This document shows, in pieces, positions 1 through 4,708 of a stretch of DNA of 5,016 nucleotides. The notes beneath the pieces were generated by a model, which was not told where the DNA came from, did not search any database, and was given only the letters and a program-made list of their open reading frames with translations. A program made the position numbers and the translations under genes. Position 1 is the first letter of the stretch. Every line of letters starts with the position of its first letter. The DNA lies in NCBI GenBank assembly GCA_035269445.1, contig DATFJC010000019.1:1-5016 (forward strand), in the 5' to 3' direction. The DNA comes from DATFJC01 sp035269445. GTDB lineage: Bacteria; Patescibacteriota; Patescibacteriia; UBA2591; UBA6264.

Positions 1-236
1 ACGAGTTTTCTATATGGGTTAATGGTACTAAAGGGGATAATACCGGGAGCATTAGTAACCTAAATGATTCCACTGCTGATCCCCTTTTAATAGGCGCACG
101 TGGTTCTGTAACTTCACCTAATAGTTTATTCAACGGCCAAATAGACGATGTCCGGGTTTATAACTATGCCTTGACTGAAGAACAAGTACGATCTGTTTAC
201 AACAATGGATCAGCTCAACTTGGGACTGGTGATTAA
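1..236 (+). CDS. C-terminal end of a LamG/concanavalin A-like surface protein (5' partial)
   Basis: The reading frame is open from the window edge (first full codon at position 3) to TAA at 234-236, giving 77 residues. Seen: the segment NGQIDDVRVYNYALTEEQV, followed by a short tail ending QLGTGD. Known: the pattern 'G.IDDVRvYn.aLt.eqv..ly' is the last beta-strand and closing helix of Laminin_G_3/concanavalin A-like lectin domains. The preceding FSIWVNGTK and PLLIGARG fit the inner strands of the same fold. These domains bind carbohydrate or act as adhesive modules in large secreted proteins. Nothing follows the domain, so there is no C-terminal membrane anchor or sorting signal in this fragment. 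The fragment is about 41% GC by hand count, clearly richer than the next gene. The rest of the protein lies upstream, so its size and other domains are unknown. Confidence is high for the domain and low for any specific function. Confidence 0.85.
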   Translation, partial: EFSIWVNGTKGDNTGSISNLNDSTADPLLIGARGSVTSPNSLFNGQIDDVRVYNYALTEEQVRSVYNNGSAQLGTGD

Positions 237-270
237 AATAATCTTGGAGGTTTGAATTTTAAGAATGAAA

Positions 271-305
271 AGGAGGTCTCACCTCCTTCGGAGGAAAGAC
301 CTCCT
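271..305 (+). repeat. Compound hairpin 1 of a tandem pair
   Basis: The outer arms AGGAGGTCT (271-279) and AGACCTCCT (297-305) are perfectly complementary. An inner stem, CCTCC (282-286) with GGAGG (290-294), closes on a TTC loop, separated from the outer stem by a 2x2 internal loop (CA/AA). This is a strong RNA hairpin 35 nt downstream of the LamG stop codon. It is followed by GTTTC rather than a T run, so it is not a textbook intrinsic terminator. It may be a 3'-end stabiliser, a Rho-type stop or part of a structured RNA. Hairpin 2 at 329-364 has the same design. Confidence 0.75.
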
Positions 306-328
306 GTTTCAAAGAACCGAGTGATAGA

Positions 329-364
329 GGGAGATCAAACCTCCCTACGGAGCTTCGATCTCCC
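329..364 (+). repeat. Compound hairpin 2 of a tandem pair
   Basis: The outer arms GGGAGATC (329-336) and GATCTCCC (357-364) are perfectly complementary. The inner stem CTCC (341-344) with GGAG (349-352) closes on a CTAC loop. Against hairpin 1, the arms GGAGGTC/GACCTCC became GGAGATC/GATCTCC: a G-C pair replaced by A-T, so pairing is kept. The left arms lie 58 nt apart and the right arms 59 nt apart. No T run follows. A competing 10-bp pairing exists between 246-255 (GGAGGTTTGA) and 335-344 (TCAAACCTCC). Using it would disrupt this hairpin. Confidence 0.72.
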
Positions 365-373
365 CTTGGTATC

Positions 374-402
374 TTGCCAGGTTTTTCCTGGTATTTTATT
401 AT
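374..402 (+). promoter_or_regulatory. Sigma70-type promoter for the 820-residue gene, predicted leaderless
   Basis: TTGCCA (374-379, 5 of 6 match to TTGACA) lies exactly 17 bp before TATTAT (397-402, 5 of 6 match to TATAAT). The expected transcript start is near position 409, about 2 nt before the ATG at 411. This would make the mRNA leaderless and would explain the lack of any ribosome binding site before that start. The promoter is read from consensus only. Confidence 0.55.
375..400 (+). terminator. Small terminator-like hairpin before the 820-residue gene
   Basis: TGCCAGG (375-381) pairs with CCTGGTA (387-393), including one G-T wobble, around a TTTTT loop. TTTTATT follows to position 400. 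The stem is 7 bp, short for an intrinsic terminator but with the right layout. It could end transcripts coming from the LamG gene. It overlaps the predicted promoter of the next gene (374-402), so the same bases may serve both roles, or only one of them is real. Confidence 0.4.
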
Positions 403-410
403 AAGAATAT

Positions 411-2873
411 ATGATAGAAAAATTATTAAATTTTATAAAAAAAATAACTAGCAATTTATTTAAAAAAGATTGCTTTTTTATTGTTTTTCTTTTACTTATT
501 ATGCTATTTTTAACTGGGAATTTCTTTTCCGGTTATCTTCAAAGTGATATAGTAGGGGGCTGGGATGGTCAAAATCATTATGCAGTTGTTAAGAATTATT
601 CTGAAAATATTTTCCCTAATGCATTTGGTTGGTCTTTTAGCTGGAACGCAGGCATGCCTTGGCCTTTGGGCTATAATCCTTTTTTTTCTTATTTAATGGC
701 AATTTTATTTCATTTAATTCCTTTAAGTTCTATTTTAATATTTAAGTTATTTTTTATAATTTTAACCTTTTTATTCCCAGTTTTAGTATATTATATTGCA
801 AAAAAAATAAAATTAGAGAAGATATATGCTTTTTTATCAGGATTTTTAGCAATATTATTTTTAACAATATTTCCTCAAGAAATTAGTCGCATGGGGGTGA
901 CCATTAGAGCTACTTTTCTTAGTGGACTTTATCCTCAATTTTTTGCTTCTTTTTTATATTTAATATGGCTGAATTTTTTTATTATTTTTAAAAAAAGAAA
1001 GATATATTACTTTTTTTCAATACTTTTTTTGGGCTTAATTATTCTTTCTAACACTCATGTTGCTGAATTTGCCTTAATTACTTTACTTGCCTTTGCTTTA
1101 AAAGATTTCTTGTATTCTAAAAAATGGCTTGTTTTAAAGAAATATTTTTTACATCTTATTGTTGCTTTTGGACTTGTATGTTTTTGGGCTTTTCCTCTTC
1201 TTTCTAGTCTTAATTATTTTCCACATAAAACTTTTAAAAGTTGTAGCCTTAGTGATCTTAGTGCCTTATTTGGTATTCTATTTCTTATTTTTATTAGCGG
1301 ATTTGTTTTTATTAAAAGTAAAAAAAAGCATTTAACTGCTTTTTTTATGACTTTTGTTATTACACTTTTGCTTGTTATTGTTCCTATTAAAAAACTTTTA
1401 CCTAGTATTCCCTGGCAGCCCTTTCGCTTGCTTCCCTTATTATTGCTGTCGTTTTTATTTTTATTACCAGCTTTGATAAGAAAATTTGAAAAATATGTAA
1501 ATTTAAAATACCTTTTTTTAATTTTAATTTTATTTTTATATTTTTCTGTTACCTGGTCTTTTATGCCTAGTCCTTTAACAAATGCTTTTTTTATGCTTAA
1601 TTCTGAAAAAGAGACTGTTGATTTTATAAAAGAACAAAATAAGGGGCGCTCTATTATGGAAATGTCAGGTTATGCAATGCATCCCCTTGCCTATAATATG
1701 TCAGCTAGTGTTAGTCTTGGCTCAGGTCATCAAACCATTTGGAATGTTTTTAGAGAGTCAAGTATTAGTTCTGTTTTTGTTGCCCCTTTAAGAAATACTT
1801 TTTCTGCTATGCATGAAGACTTCGGAGTTGTTTGTATGCTTTGTGATAAAGATAAATCTTTATCTTTTTATAAGCAACCCTTTTTAAACCACATTAAAAG
1901 GGCAGAGCTTTACAATATAAAATACTTTGCTGTTAATTCTTTTAAAATGGTTAATTTAATGCTTGATAAGTTTTCTAATAAATTTACTCTTTTAAAAGCC
2001 TTTGACCCTTGGGAGCTTTTTTCAGATATTAGTAACAAAGAGGTTGATCAGTTATTAGATATTGCTCAAAAAAGGGAATCTCCTTTTGTGCCTTGGTATA
2101 TTTTTGAATATAAAAAAGATTTGTCTAAGGCTGTTGTTTTAGATAAGGAGCCAGCTTTAATTTTTACTGAGCTTAAAAGTAAAAACAGGCCTTATAAAGG
2201 AGAGGACTCATATAATTGGTTAAGATTTGGGGAGGAATGGTTTTTTCAGTCTGATTTTAAAACCTTTTTTGTTCATCCCAATAATCTTTATTTAGATAAA
2301 ACCAATGATTTAAAGGATTTTAAAATTGTTGTTGTAGAGGATTATTTATATAAAAATATTGATTTAGCTTATAATAAATTAAGGCAATATGCTAAAAATA
2401 ATAAATTAGTATTTTTAGTGCCTGAAAAAGATAAAGATCCTCTTTTAAAAAGATTTGAAAAAGATAATTTAGCTAATACTTACTTTATTAAAAAAAATAA
2501 CAATCCTAGATTATTAGTTCCCCAGTTAATTGATTTTTTAAATGATTTTGATTTAAGTATAAATTCTCAAGCTATTTTAATGGATTACCAAGAAGAGGCT
2601 GATAAGGTTTTTATTGATTTAAATAGTAAAGGGCAGGGCTTAAAAAAGGTTTATATTAAAAATAGTTATTTTCCTTTTTGGCAAGATTCAAATAAGGGCA
2701 GGGTTTATATGGCAAGCCCTAGTCTTCAACTGGTTGTTACAAATAAAGACGAGATCAAATTGAAATTTAATAAAAATAAAGATAATGTTTTGATTATAGG
2801 GACAATTATTTCAATTCTTTCTATTTTGTATTTATTTAAAATAAGTTTAATTAATAGTAAAAATAAAAATTAA
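411..2873 (+). CDS. Large polytopic membrane protein, PTPS-related/YfhO-like (GT-C-type fold)
   Basis: This is an 820-residue inner-membrane protein. Seen: a first membrane helix at about 21-40, then an extracytoplasmic loop with D46, D52 and H56 in SDIVGGWDGQNHY, followed by W74, G81 and P83. About ten more hydrophobic segments run to residue 384, including SNTHVAEF (213-220) and WQPFRLLP (335-342). A soluble region of about 400 residues follows, ending in a final helix at 792-811. Known: the first-loop D...H and W...G.P patterns and the late 'QPFR' resemble the '6-pyruvoyl-tetrahydropterin synthase related' membrane family and YfhO-like proteins. These share architecture with lipid-linked sugar transferases, and the family name does not imply pterin chemistry. 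Inference: it may transfer sugars or export polymers at the envelope; substrate unknown. Start: an in-frame TAA at 402-404 makes ATG 411 the first possible start. The gene is roughly 20-30% GC, and its coding strand is T-rich because of Phe/Leu/Ile codons. It appears to be transcribed alone. Confidence 0.75.
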   Translation: MIEKLLNFIKKITSNLFKKDCFFIVFLLLIMLFLTGNFFSGYLQSDIVGGWDGQNHYAVVKNYSENIFPNAFGWSFSWNAGMPWPLGYNPFFSYLMAILFHLIPLSSILIFKLFFIILTFLFPVLVYYIAKKIKLEKIYAFLSGFLAILFLTIFPQEISRMGVTIRATFLSGLYPQFFASFLYLIWLNFFIIFKKRKIYYFFSILFLGLIILSNTHVAEFALITLLAFALKDFLYSKKWLVLKKYFLHLIVAFGLVCFWAFPLLSSLNYFPHKTFKSCSLSDLSALFGILFLIFISGFVFIKSKKKHLTAFFMTFVITLLLVIVPIKKLLPSIPWQPFRLLPLLLLSFLFLLPALIRKFEKYVNLKYLFLILILFLYFSVTWSFMPSPLTNAFFMLNSEKETVDFIKEQNKGRSIMEMSGYAMHPLAYNMSASVSLGSGHQTIWNVFRESSISSVFVAPLRNTFSAMHEDFGVVCMLCDKDKSLSFYKQPFLNHIKRAELYNIKYFAVNSFKMVNLMLDKFSNKFTLLKAFDPWELFSDISNKEVDQLLDIAQKRESPFVPWYIFEYKKDLSKAVVLDKEPALIFTELKSKNRPYKGEDSYNWLRFGEEWFFQSDFKTFFVHPNNLYLDKTNDLKDFKIVVVEDYLYKNIDLAYNKLRQYAKNNKLVFLVPEKDKDPLLKRFEKDNLANTYFIKKNNNPRLLVPQLIDFLNDFDLSINSQAILMDYQEEADKVFIDLNSKGQGLKKVYIKNSYFPFWQDSNKGRVYMASPSLQLVVTNKDEIKLKFNKNKDNVLIIGTIISILSILYLFKISLINSKNKN

Positions 2874-2895
2874 TATCTTGTTTTTTAAGATATTA
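2871..2895 (+). repeat. Hairpin spanning the stop codon of the 820-residue gene
   Basis: TAATATCTT (2871-2879) and AAGATATTA (2887-2895) form a perfect 9-bp stem around a GTTTTTT loop. The left arm begins with the TAA stop codon itself. The stem is almost entirely A-T and no T run follows, so it is more likely an accessory 3'-end structure than the main terminator, which lies at 2914-2942. Confidence 0.5.
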
Positions 2896-2913
2896 TAGTT
2901 ATTTAAGAAAACA

Positions 2914-2942
2914 AAAAAAGCTATTTTTTAAATAGCTTTTTT
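2914..2942. terminator. Bidirectional intrinsic terminator between converging genes
   Basis: AAAAAAGCTATTT (2914-2926) and AAATAGCTTTTTT (2930-2942) are perfect complements around a TTT loop. The A tract on the left and T tract on the right give a U run to transcripts from either side. It lies 40 nt after the stop of the plus-strand membrane protein gene and 28 nt after the stop of the minus-strand operon, so it can end both. Only two G-C pairs are present, as expected in so AT-rich a genome. Confidence 0.85.
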
Positions 2943-2970
2943 CTTTATATTGAAAAATGTAAATATTCTT

Positions 2971-3396
2971 TTATAACTGATCTAGCAACCCTTTTAAGTC
3001 ATCAGTAGTAATTTCACCGTCTTCATTGTCGGTTTTTAAGACATTGTCTTTATTAACTATTCCTTGTATAGTTTCAGTTTTAGCTTTGTCTTCTTGGGTA
3101 TCCTTTGAACTTGTCTTATCAATGGTTTTTGGTTCAGTTTCTTCTATAATACTTTCTTCTGGTTCATTTTCTTTTGTTTTATTTTCCTCAAGTTCTTCTT
3201 CTTGTTGAAGAGAATCCTCCTGCACTTCTTTTACCCCATCCTCTTCCTTTCCTTTTTTTAGGCTATCAGTTTTATAAATATCATCATCAAACTTATATTC
3301 GCTTTTATCTTCTTGGATTGTAAGGGTTATAATTGCCGAGATAATTAAAGCAGCTATGACAAAAATAATAATTAATGAAAGAGTATTTTTATCCAT
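2971..3396 (-). CDS. Small membrane-anchored acidic protein with shared C-terminal tail (141 residues)
   Basis: I do not recognise a named family. Seen: one hydrophobic helix at residues 7-27 right after the start; a long acidic, Glu/Lys/Asp-rich low-complexity linker at about 28-107; and a tail at 108-141 containing TIQGIVNKD and GEITTDDLKGLL. The tail matches the end of the 73-residue protein at the front of the same operon, with 21 identical residues over 34. The segment TDNEDGEITTDD has the spacing of an EF-hand or dockerin calcium loop (N, D, G, I and a final D in place), but Thr sits where the first Asp should be. Inference: a single-pass anchor displaying a conserved tail on an acidic spacer; its side of the membrane is not certain, since the N-terminus carries little net positive charge. 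It is last in a three-gene operon, 10 nt after the 248-residue gene, and ends at the bidirectional terminator. No Shine-Dalgarno sequence precedes the ATG. Confidence 0.7.
   Translation of the reverse strand: MDKNTLSLIIIFVIAALIISAIITLTIQEDKSEYKFDDDIYKTDSLKKGKEEDGVKEVQEDSLQQEEELEENKTKENEPEESIIEETEPKTIDKTSSKDTQEDKAKTETIQGIVNKDNVLKTDNEDGEITTDDLKGLLDQL
2999..3017 (+). repeat. 19-bp direct repeat, copy 1 (tail motif of the 141-residue gene)
   Basis: TCATCAGTAGTAATTTCAC is identical to 4196-4214. On the minus strand it encodes the EITTDDL segment. It is the best-conserved part of two related gene ends lying about 1.2 kb apart on either side of the 248-residue gene. Divergence around it suggests an old duplication held by protein-level selection rather than a recombination site. 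Confidence 0.8.
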
Positions 3397-3406
3397 GGAA
3401 TTTGTT

Positions 3407-4153
3407 TTAGTTAGCTGATACTAAGTTATTTTCTGCAATTTGTATTAAGTCTTGGAGGTCTGTTTTAAGATTTGATTTAGCTGTAATTATATAATTAGTT
3501 GCTTCATCTATATAAAGTTGTTTTTGCTGTCTTACGGTTTCTCTAAGGGAGGATAAATTATCTGGGCTAGTATCTTCAAGGCTTAAGTTATATATTTCAG
3601 AAAGGCCAGTATTTATATTGTTAATAGCTACAGGAATGCGGCCGTCTCCATCTGCTAAACTGTAAGTACTGTTTTCGTTATCATTTATCTCTGCTTCCAT
3701 AGAAGCAAGCTCGGCATTAGCTTGAGTAAGTCCGGTTGAGGTCCATGTCTTTGCACCATCAATATAATCAACGTGACTTGGGTCGTGTTGGTTTATAAAG
3801 GCTTCGGCAGTATTGTAAATAAGGTGAGCTTTATTGGCTGAATCTAAAAGAGAATTATAATATCTTATTTTAAGAAAAATATTTTTAACTGTATGGTAAG
3901 CACTTCTGGTTAAGCGGCCCTCTTTTACATAATCAACGTCTTGGGAAACTTTGGTTTTTAGCTCGCTAGGGATATTGGTTAATTCGCTTGTTTCAGTCTT
4001 GACATCGTCTACCTCTTCTTGCATTACAGGCGTGCCAAAATCTTCATAATAAATAGAGGCGTGAACAATAATGGGATTATAGCATATAATGCCTAAAAAA
4101 ATTGTTGGAACTAATAAAAATTTTAAGAATTTGTAAAATTTTCTTTTAAACAT
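3407..4153 (-). CDS. Exported, mostly helical protein of unknown function (248 residues)
   Basis: I do not recognise the family. Seen: a basic N-terminus (FKRKFYKFLK), a hydrophobic core at about 11-30 and a likely signal peptidase site after IIVHA (residue 32), giving a mature protein of about 216 residues. There is no cysteine at the cleavage point, so it is not a lipoprotein, and no second membrane segment. The mature chain is polar and looks mainly alpha-helical, with probable helices near 60-120, 140-160 and 200-245. A more open middle carries LADGDGRIP at 166-174. Inference: a secreted or surface-attached helical protein; an adhesin subunit or a partner of its neighbours is possible but unproven. 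It is the middle gene of the operon, 11 nt after the 73-residue gene and 10 nt before the 141-residue gene. Both neighbours carry the shared tail. The ATG at 4153 gives a complete signal peptide and has no Shine-Dalgarno sequence. Confidence 0.72.
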   Translation of the reverse strand: MFKRKFYKFLKFLLVPTIFLGIICYNPIIVHASIYYEDFGTPVMQEEVDDVKTETSELTNIPSELKTKVSQDVDYVKEGRLTRSAYHTVKNIFLKIRYYNSLLDSANKAHLIYNTAEAFINQHDPSHVDYIDGAKTWTSTGLTQANAELASMEAEINDNENSTYSLADGDGRIPVAINNINTGLSEIYNLSLEDTSPDNLSSLRETVRQQKQLYIDEATNYIITAKSNLKTDLQDLIQIAENNLVSAN

Positions 4154-4164
4154 AATTTTTAAAG

Positions 4165-4386
4165 TTATTTTATTTCATTTAATAAGTTTTTTAAATCATC
4201 AGTAGTAATTTCACTATTTTCATTATTGGTTTCCATTATCTTATCTTTATGTACTATACCTTCTATGGTTTCGTGCTCTGTGATATTATTTTCCTCTTTA
4301 TCCTGAGGGGCTTTGGTTGCTAGTACTATAATAAGAACTATAGCGATAATTAAGATTAAAGTAAATATTAGAGTTTTCTTTTTCAT
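4165..4386 (-). CDS. Short membrane-anchored protein with shared C-terminal tail (73 residues)
   Basis: I know of no family for this protein. Seen: MKKK, then a hydrophobic helix at about 5-23, a short polar linker (24-38) and a tail at 39-72 with IEGIVHKDKI and SEITTDDLKNLL. Lysines before the helix favour the N-terminus inside and the tail outside the membrane (positive-inside rule). The tail is a paralogue of that in the 141-residue protein (21 of 34 identical). The two differ mainly in the linker: about 15 residues here against about 80 there. Its EF-hand-like stretch is more degenerate, with Asn and Ser replacing Asp and Gly (NNENSEITTDD). It is the first gene of the operon, with a convincing promoter 32 nt upstream. 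The ATG is preceded by an A/T-only stretch with no Shine-Dalgarno sequence. A hydrophobic N-terminus, a conserved paralogous tail and tight operon spacing support it as a real gene despite its size. Confidence 0.7.
   Translation of the reverse strand: MKKKTLIFTLILIIAIVLIIVLATKAPQDKEENNITEHETIEGIVHKDKIMETNNENSEITTDDLKNLLNEIK
4196..4214 (+). repeat. 19-bp direct repeat, copy 2 (tail motif of the 73-residue gene)
   Basis: Identical to 2999-3017 and in the same orientation, within the paralogous tail-coding end of the 73-residue gene. Synonymous codons for EITTDDL are also shared, so the duplication or a later conversion is not extremely ancient. Confidence 0.8.
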
Positions 4387-4417
4387 AAAAATTTTAGATA
4401 AATATATTAATATTTTA

Positions 4418-4446
4418 ATAATAACACTTTAAATAGATAAAATCAA
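4418..4446 (-). promoter_or_regulatory. Promoter of the three-gene minus-strand operon
   Basis: On the minus strand, TTGATT (4446-4441, 4 of 6) is followed after 17 bp by TATTAT (4423-4418, 5 of 6). A TGT immediately precedes TATTAT and makes an extended -10. Predicted transcription begins near 4411, leaving a 5' leader of about 25 nt before the ATG at 4386. No Shine-Dalgarno sequence lies in that leader. Confidence 0.65.
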
Positions 4447-4452
4447 AAAAGG

Positions 4453-4485
4453 TTTTCCACAATTTTATTATAAATTTTATACACA
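4453..4485 (+). promoter_or_regulatory. Two DnaA-box-like 9-mers in tandem
   Basis: TTTTCCACA (4453-4461) and TTATACACA (4477-4485) both fit the relaxed DnaA consensus TTWTNCACA, in the same orientation with starts 24 bp apart. They lie between the two divergent promoters in strongly A/T-rich DNA. They may be DnaA regulatory sites, part of an origin, or chance matches. No dnaA, dnaN or other origin-linked gene is in the window. Confidence 0.35.
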
Positions 4486-4495
4486 GGTTAAATAA

Positions 4496-4524
4496 TTTTC
4501 ATCATTAATAAAATGTGCTATAAT
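4496..4524 (+). promoter_or_regulatory. Extended -10 promoter facing the tail-fibre-like gene
   Basis: TTTTCA (4496-4501, 4 of 6) lies 17 bp before a perfect TATAAT (4519-4524), with TGC directly in front of the -10 (TGTGCTATAAT). It is among the best-scoring promoters by eye in this window. Transcription would start near 4531, leaving a leader of about 178 nt before the ATG at 4709. That is long enough to hold a regulatory element, or the start may serve a separate small RNA. Confidence 0.6.
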
Positions 4525-4653
4525 ATTATCATAAACCCGTAAATGTTTGGTTTTTCCTTTTTAATGTATTATAATATAAAATAGTTTTAAAGACTTTTGA
4601 ATATTATTTTTAACCAACCTTAAAAAGGCTAAGGTGTAGGGGGAATAAATTAT

Positions 4654-4662
4654 TGTTATAAT
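4654..4662 (+). promoter_or_regulatory. Proximal extended -10 element for the tail-fibre-like gene
   Basis: TGTTATAAT combines the TGn extension with a perfect TATAAT at 4657-4662. No recognisable -35 is found at 16-18 bp, so it would depend on the extended -10. A start near 4669 would give a leader of about 40 nt before the ATG at 4709. Confidence 0.45.
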
Positions 4663-4708
4663 AAAAACGTAATATTATTTTTTTAAAAATAGATATTTAA
4701 TATATTTT

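Larger units (their letters stand above)
4387..4708. other. Divergent intergenic control region (322 bases, no gene)
   Basis: This stretch separates the minus-strand operon from the plus-strand surface protein gene and has no convincing coding sequence. The longest small frame noticed on the plus strand is 13 codons (4543-4584). It holds a minus-strand promoter (4418-4446), two DnaA-box-like 9-mers (4453-4461 and 4477-4485), a plus-strand promoter (4496-4524), a further TATAAT at 4570-4575 with a poor -35 (TTGGTT, 4547-4552), a weak 6-bp hairpin (4617-4622 with 4630-4635) and an extended -10 element (4654-4662). A lone GGGGG at 4639-4643 stands out against the AT-rich background. Confidence 0.7.

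Noticed and set aside
270..277. AAGGAGGT as a ribosome binding site
   Set aside because: No ATG, GTG or TTG lies at a usable distance downstream, and the sequence is buried in a strong hairpin stem.
265..324. 19-codon frame (start MKRRSHLL) running through hairpin 1, a possible leader peptide
   Set aside because: The only Shine-Dalgarno-like GGAGG upstream (246-250) is 14 nt from the ATG, too far. The frame is a by-product of the hairpin sequence.
3026..3208. 60-codon open frame on the plus strand, rich in Ser/Leu/Val
   Set aside because: It lies wholly antisense to the Glu/Lys-rich linker of the 141-residue gene. Its Ser/Phe-rich run is the expected complement of GAA/GAG-rich codons.
2999..4214. 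19-bp direct repeats as transposon or recombination sites
   Set aside because: They fall inside coding sequence at matching positions of two paralogous protein tails. Gene duplication explains them, and no transposase or target-site duplication is seen.
4543..4584. 13-codon frame (MFGFSF...) just after the predicted start at 4531
   Set aside because: It is too short, has no ribosome binding site and its codons overlap another TATAAT element; nothing supports translation.
4387..4708. Replication origin
   Set aside because: Only two DnaA-like boxes, no origin-linked genes and no clear DnaA-trio array in the right orientation. Kept only as a low-interest observation about the boxes.
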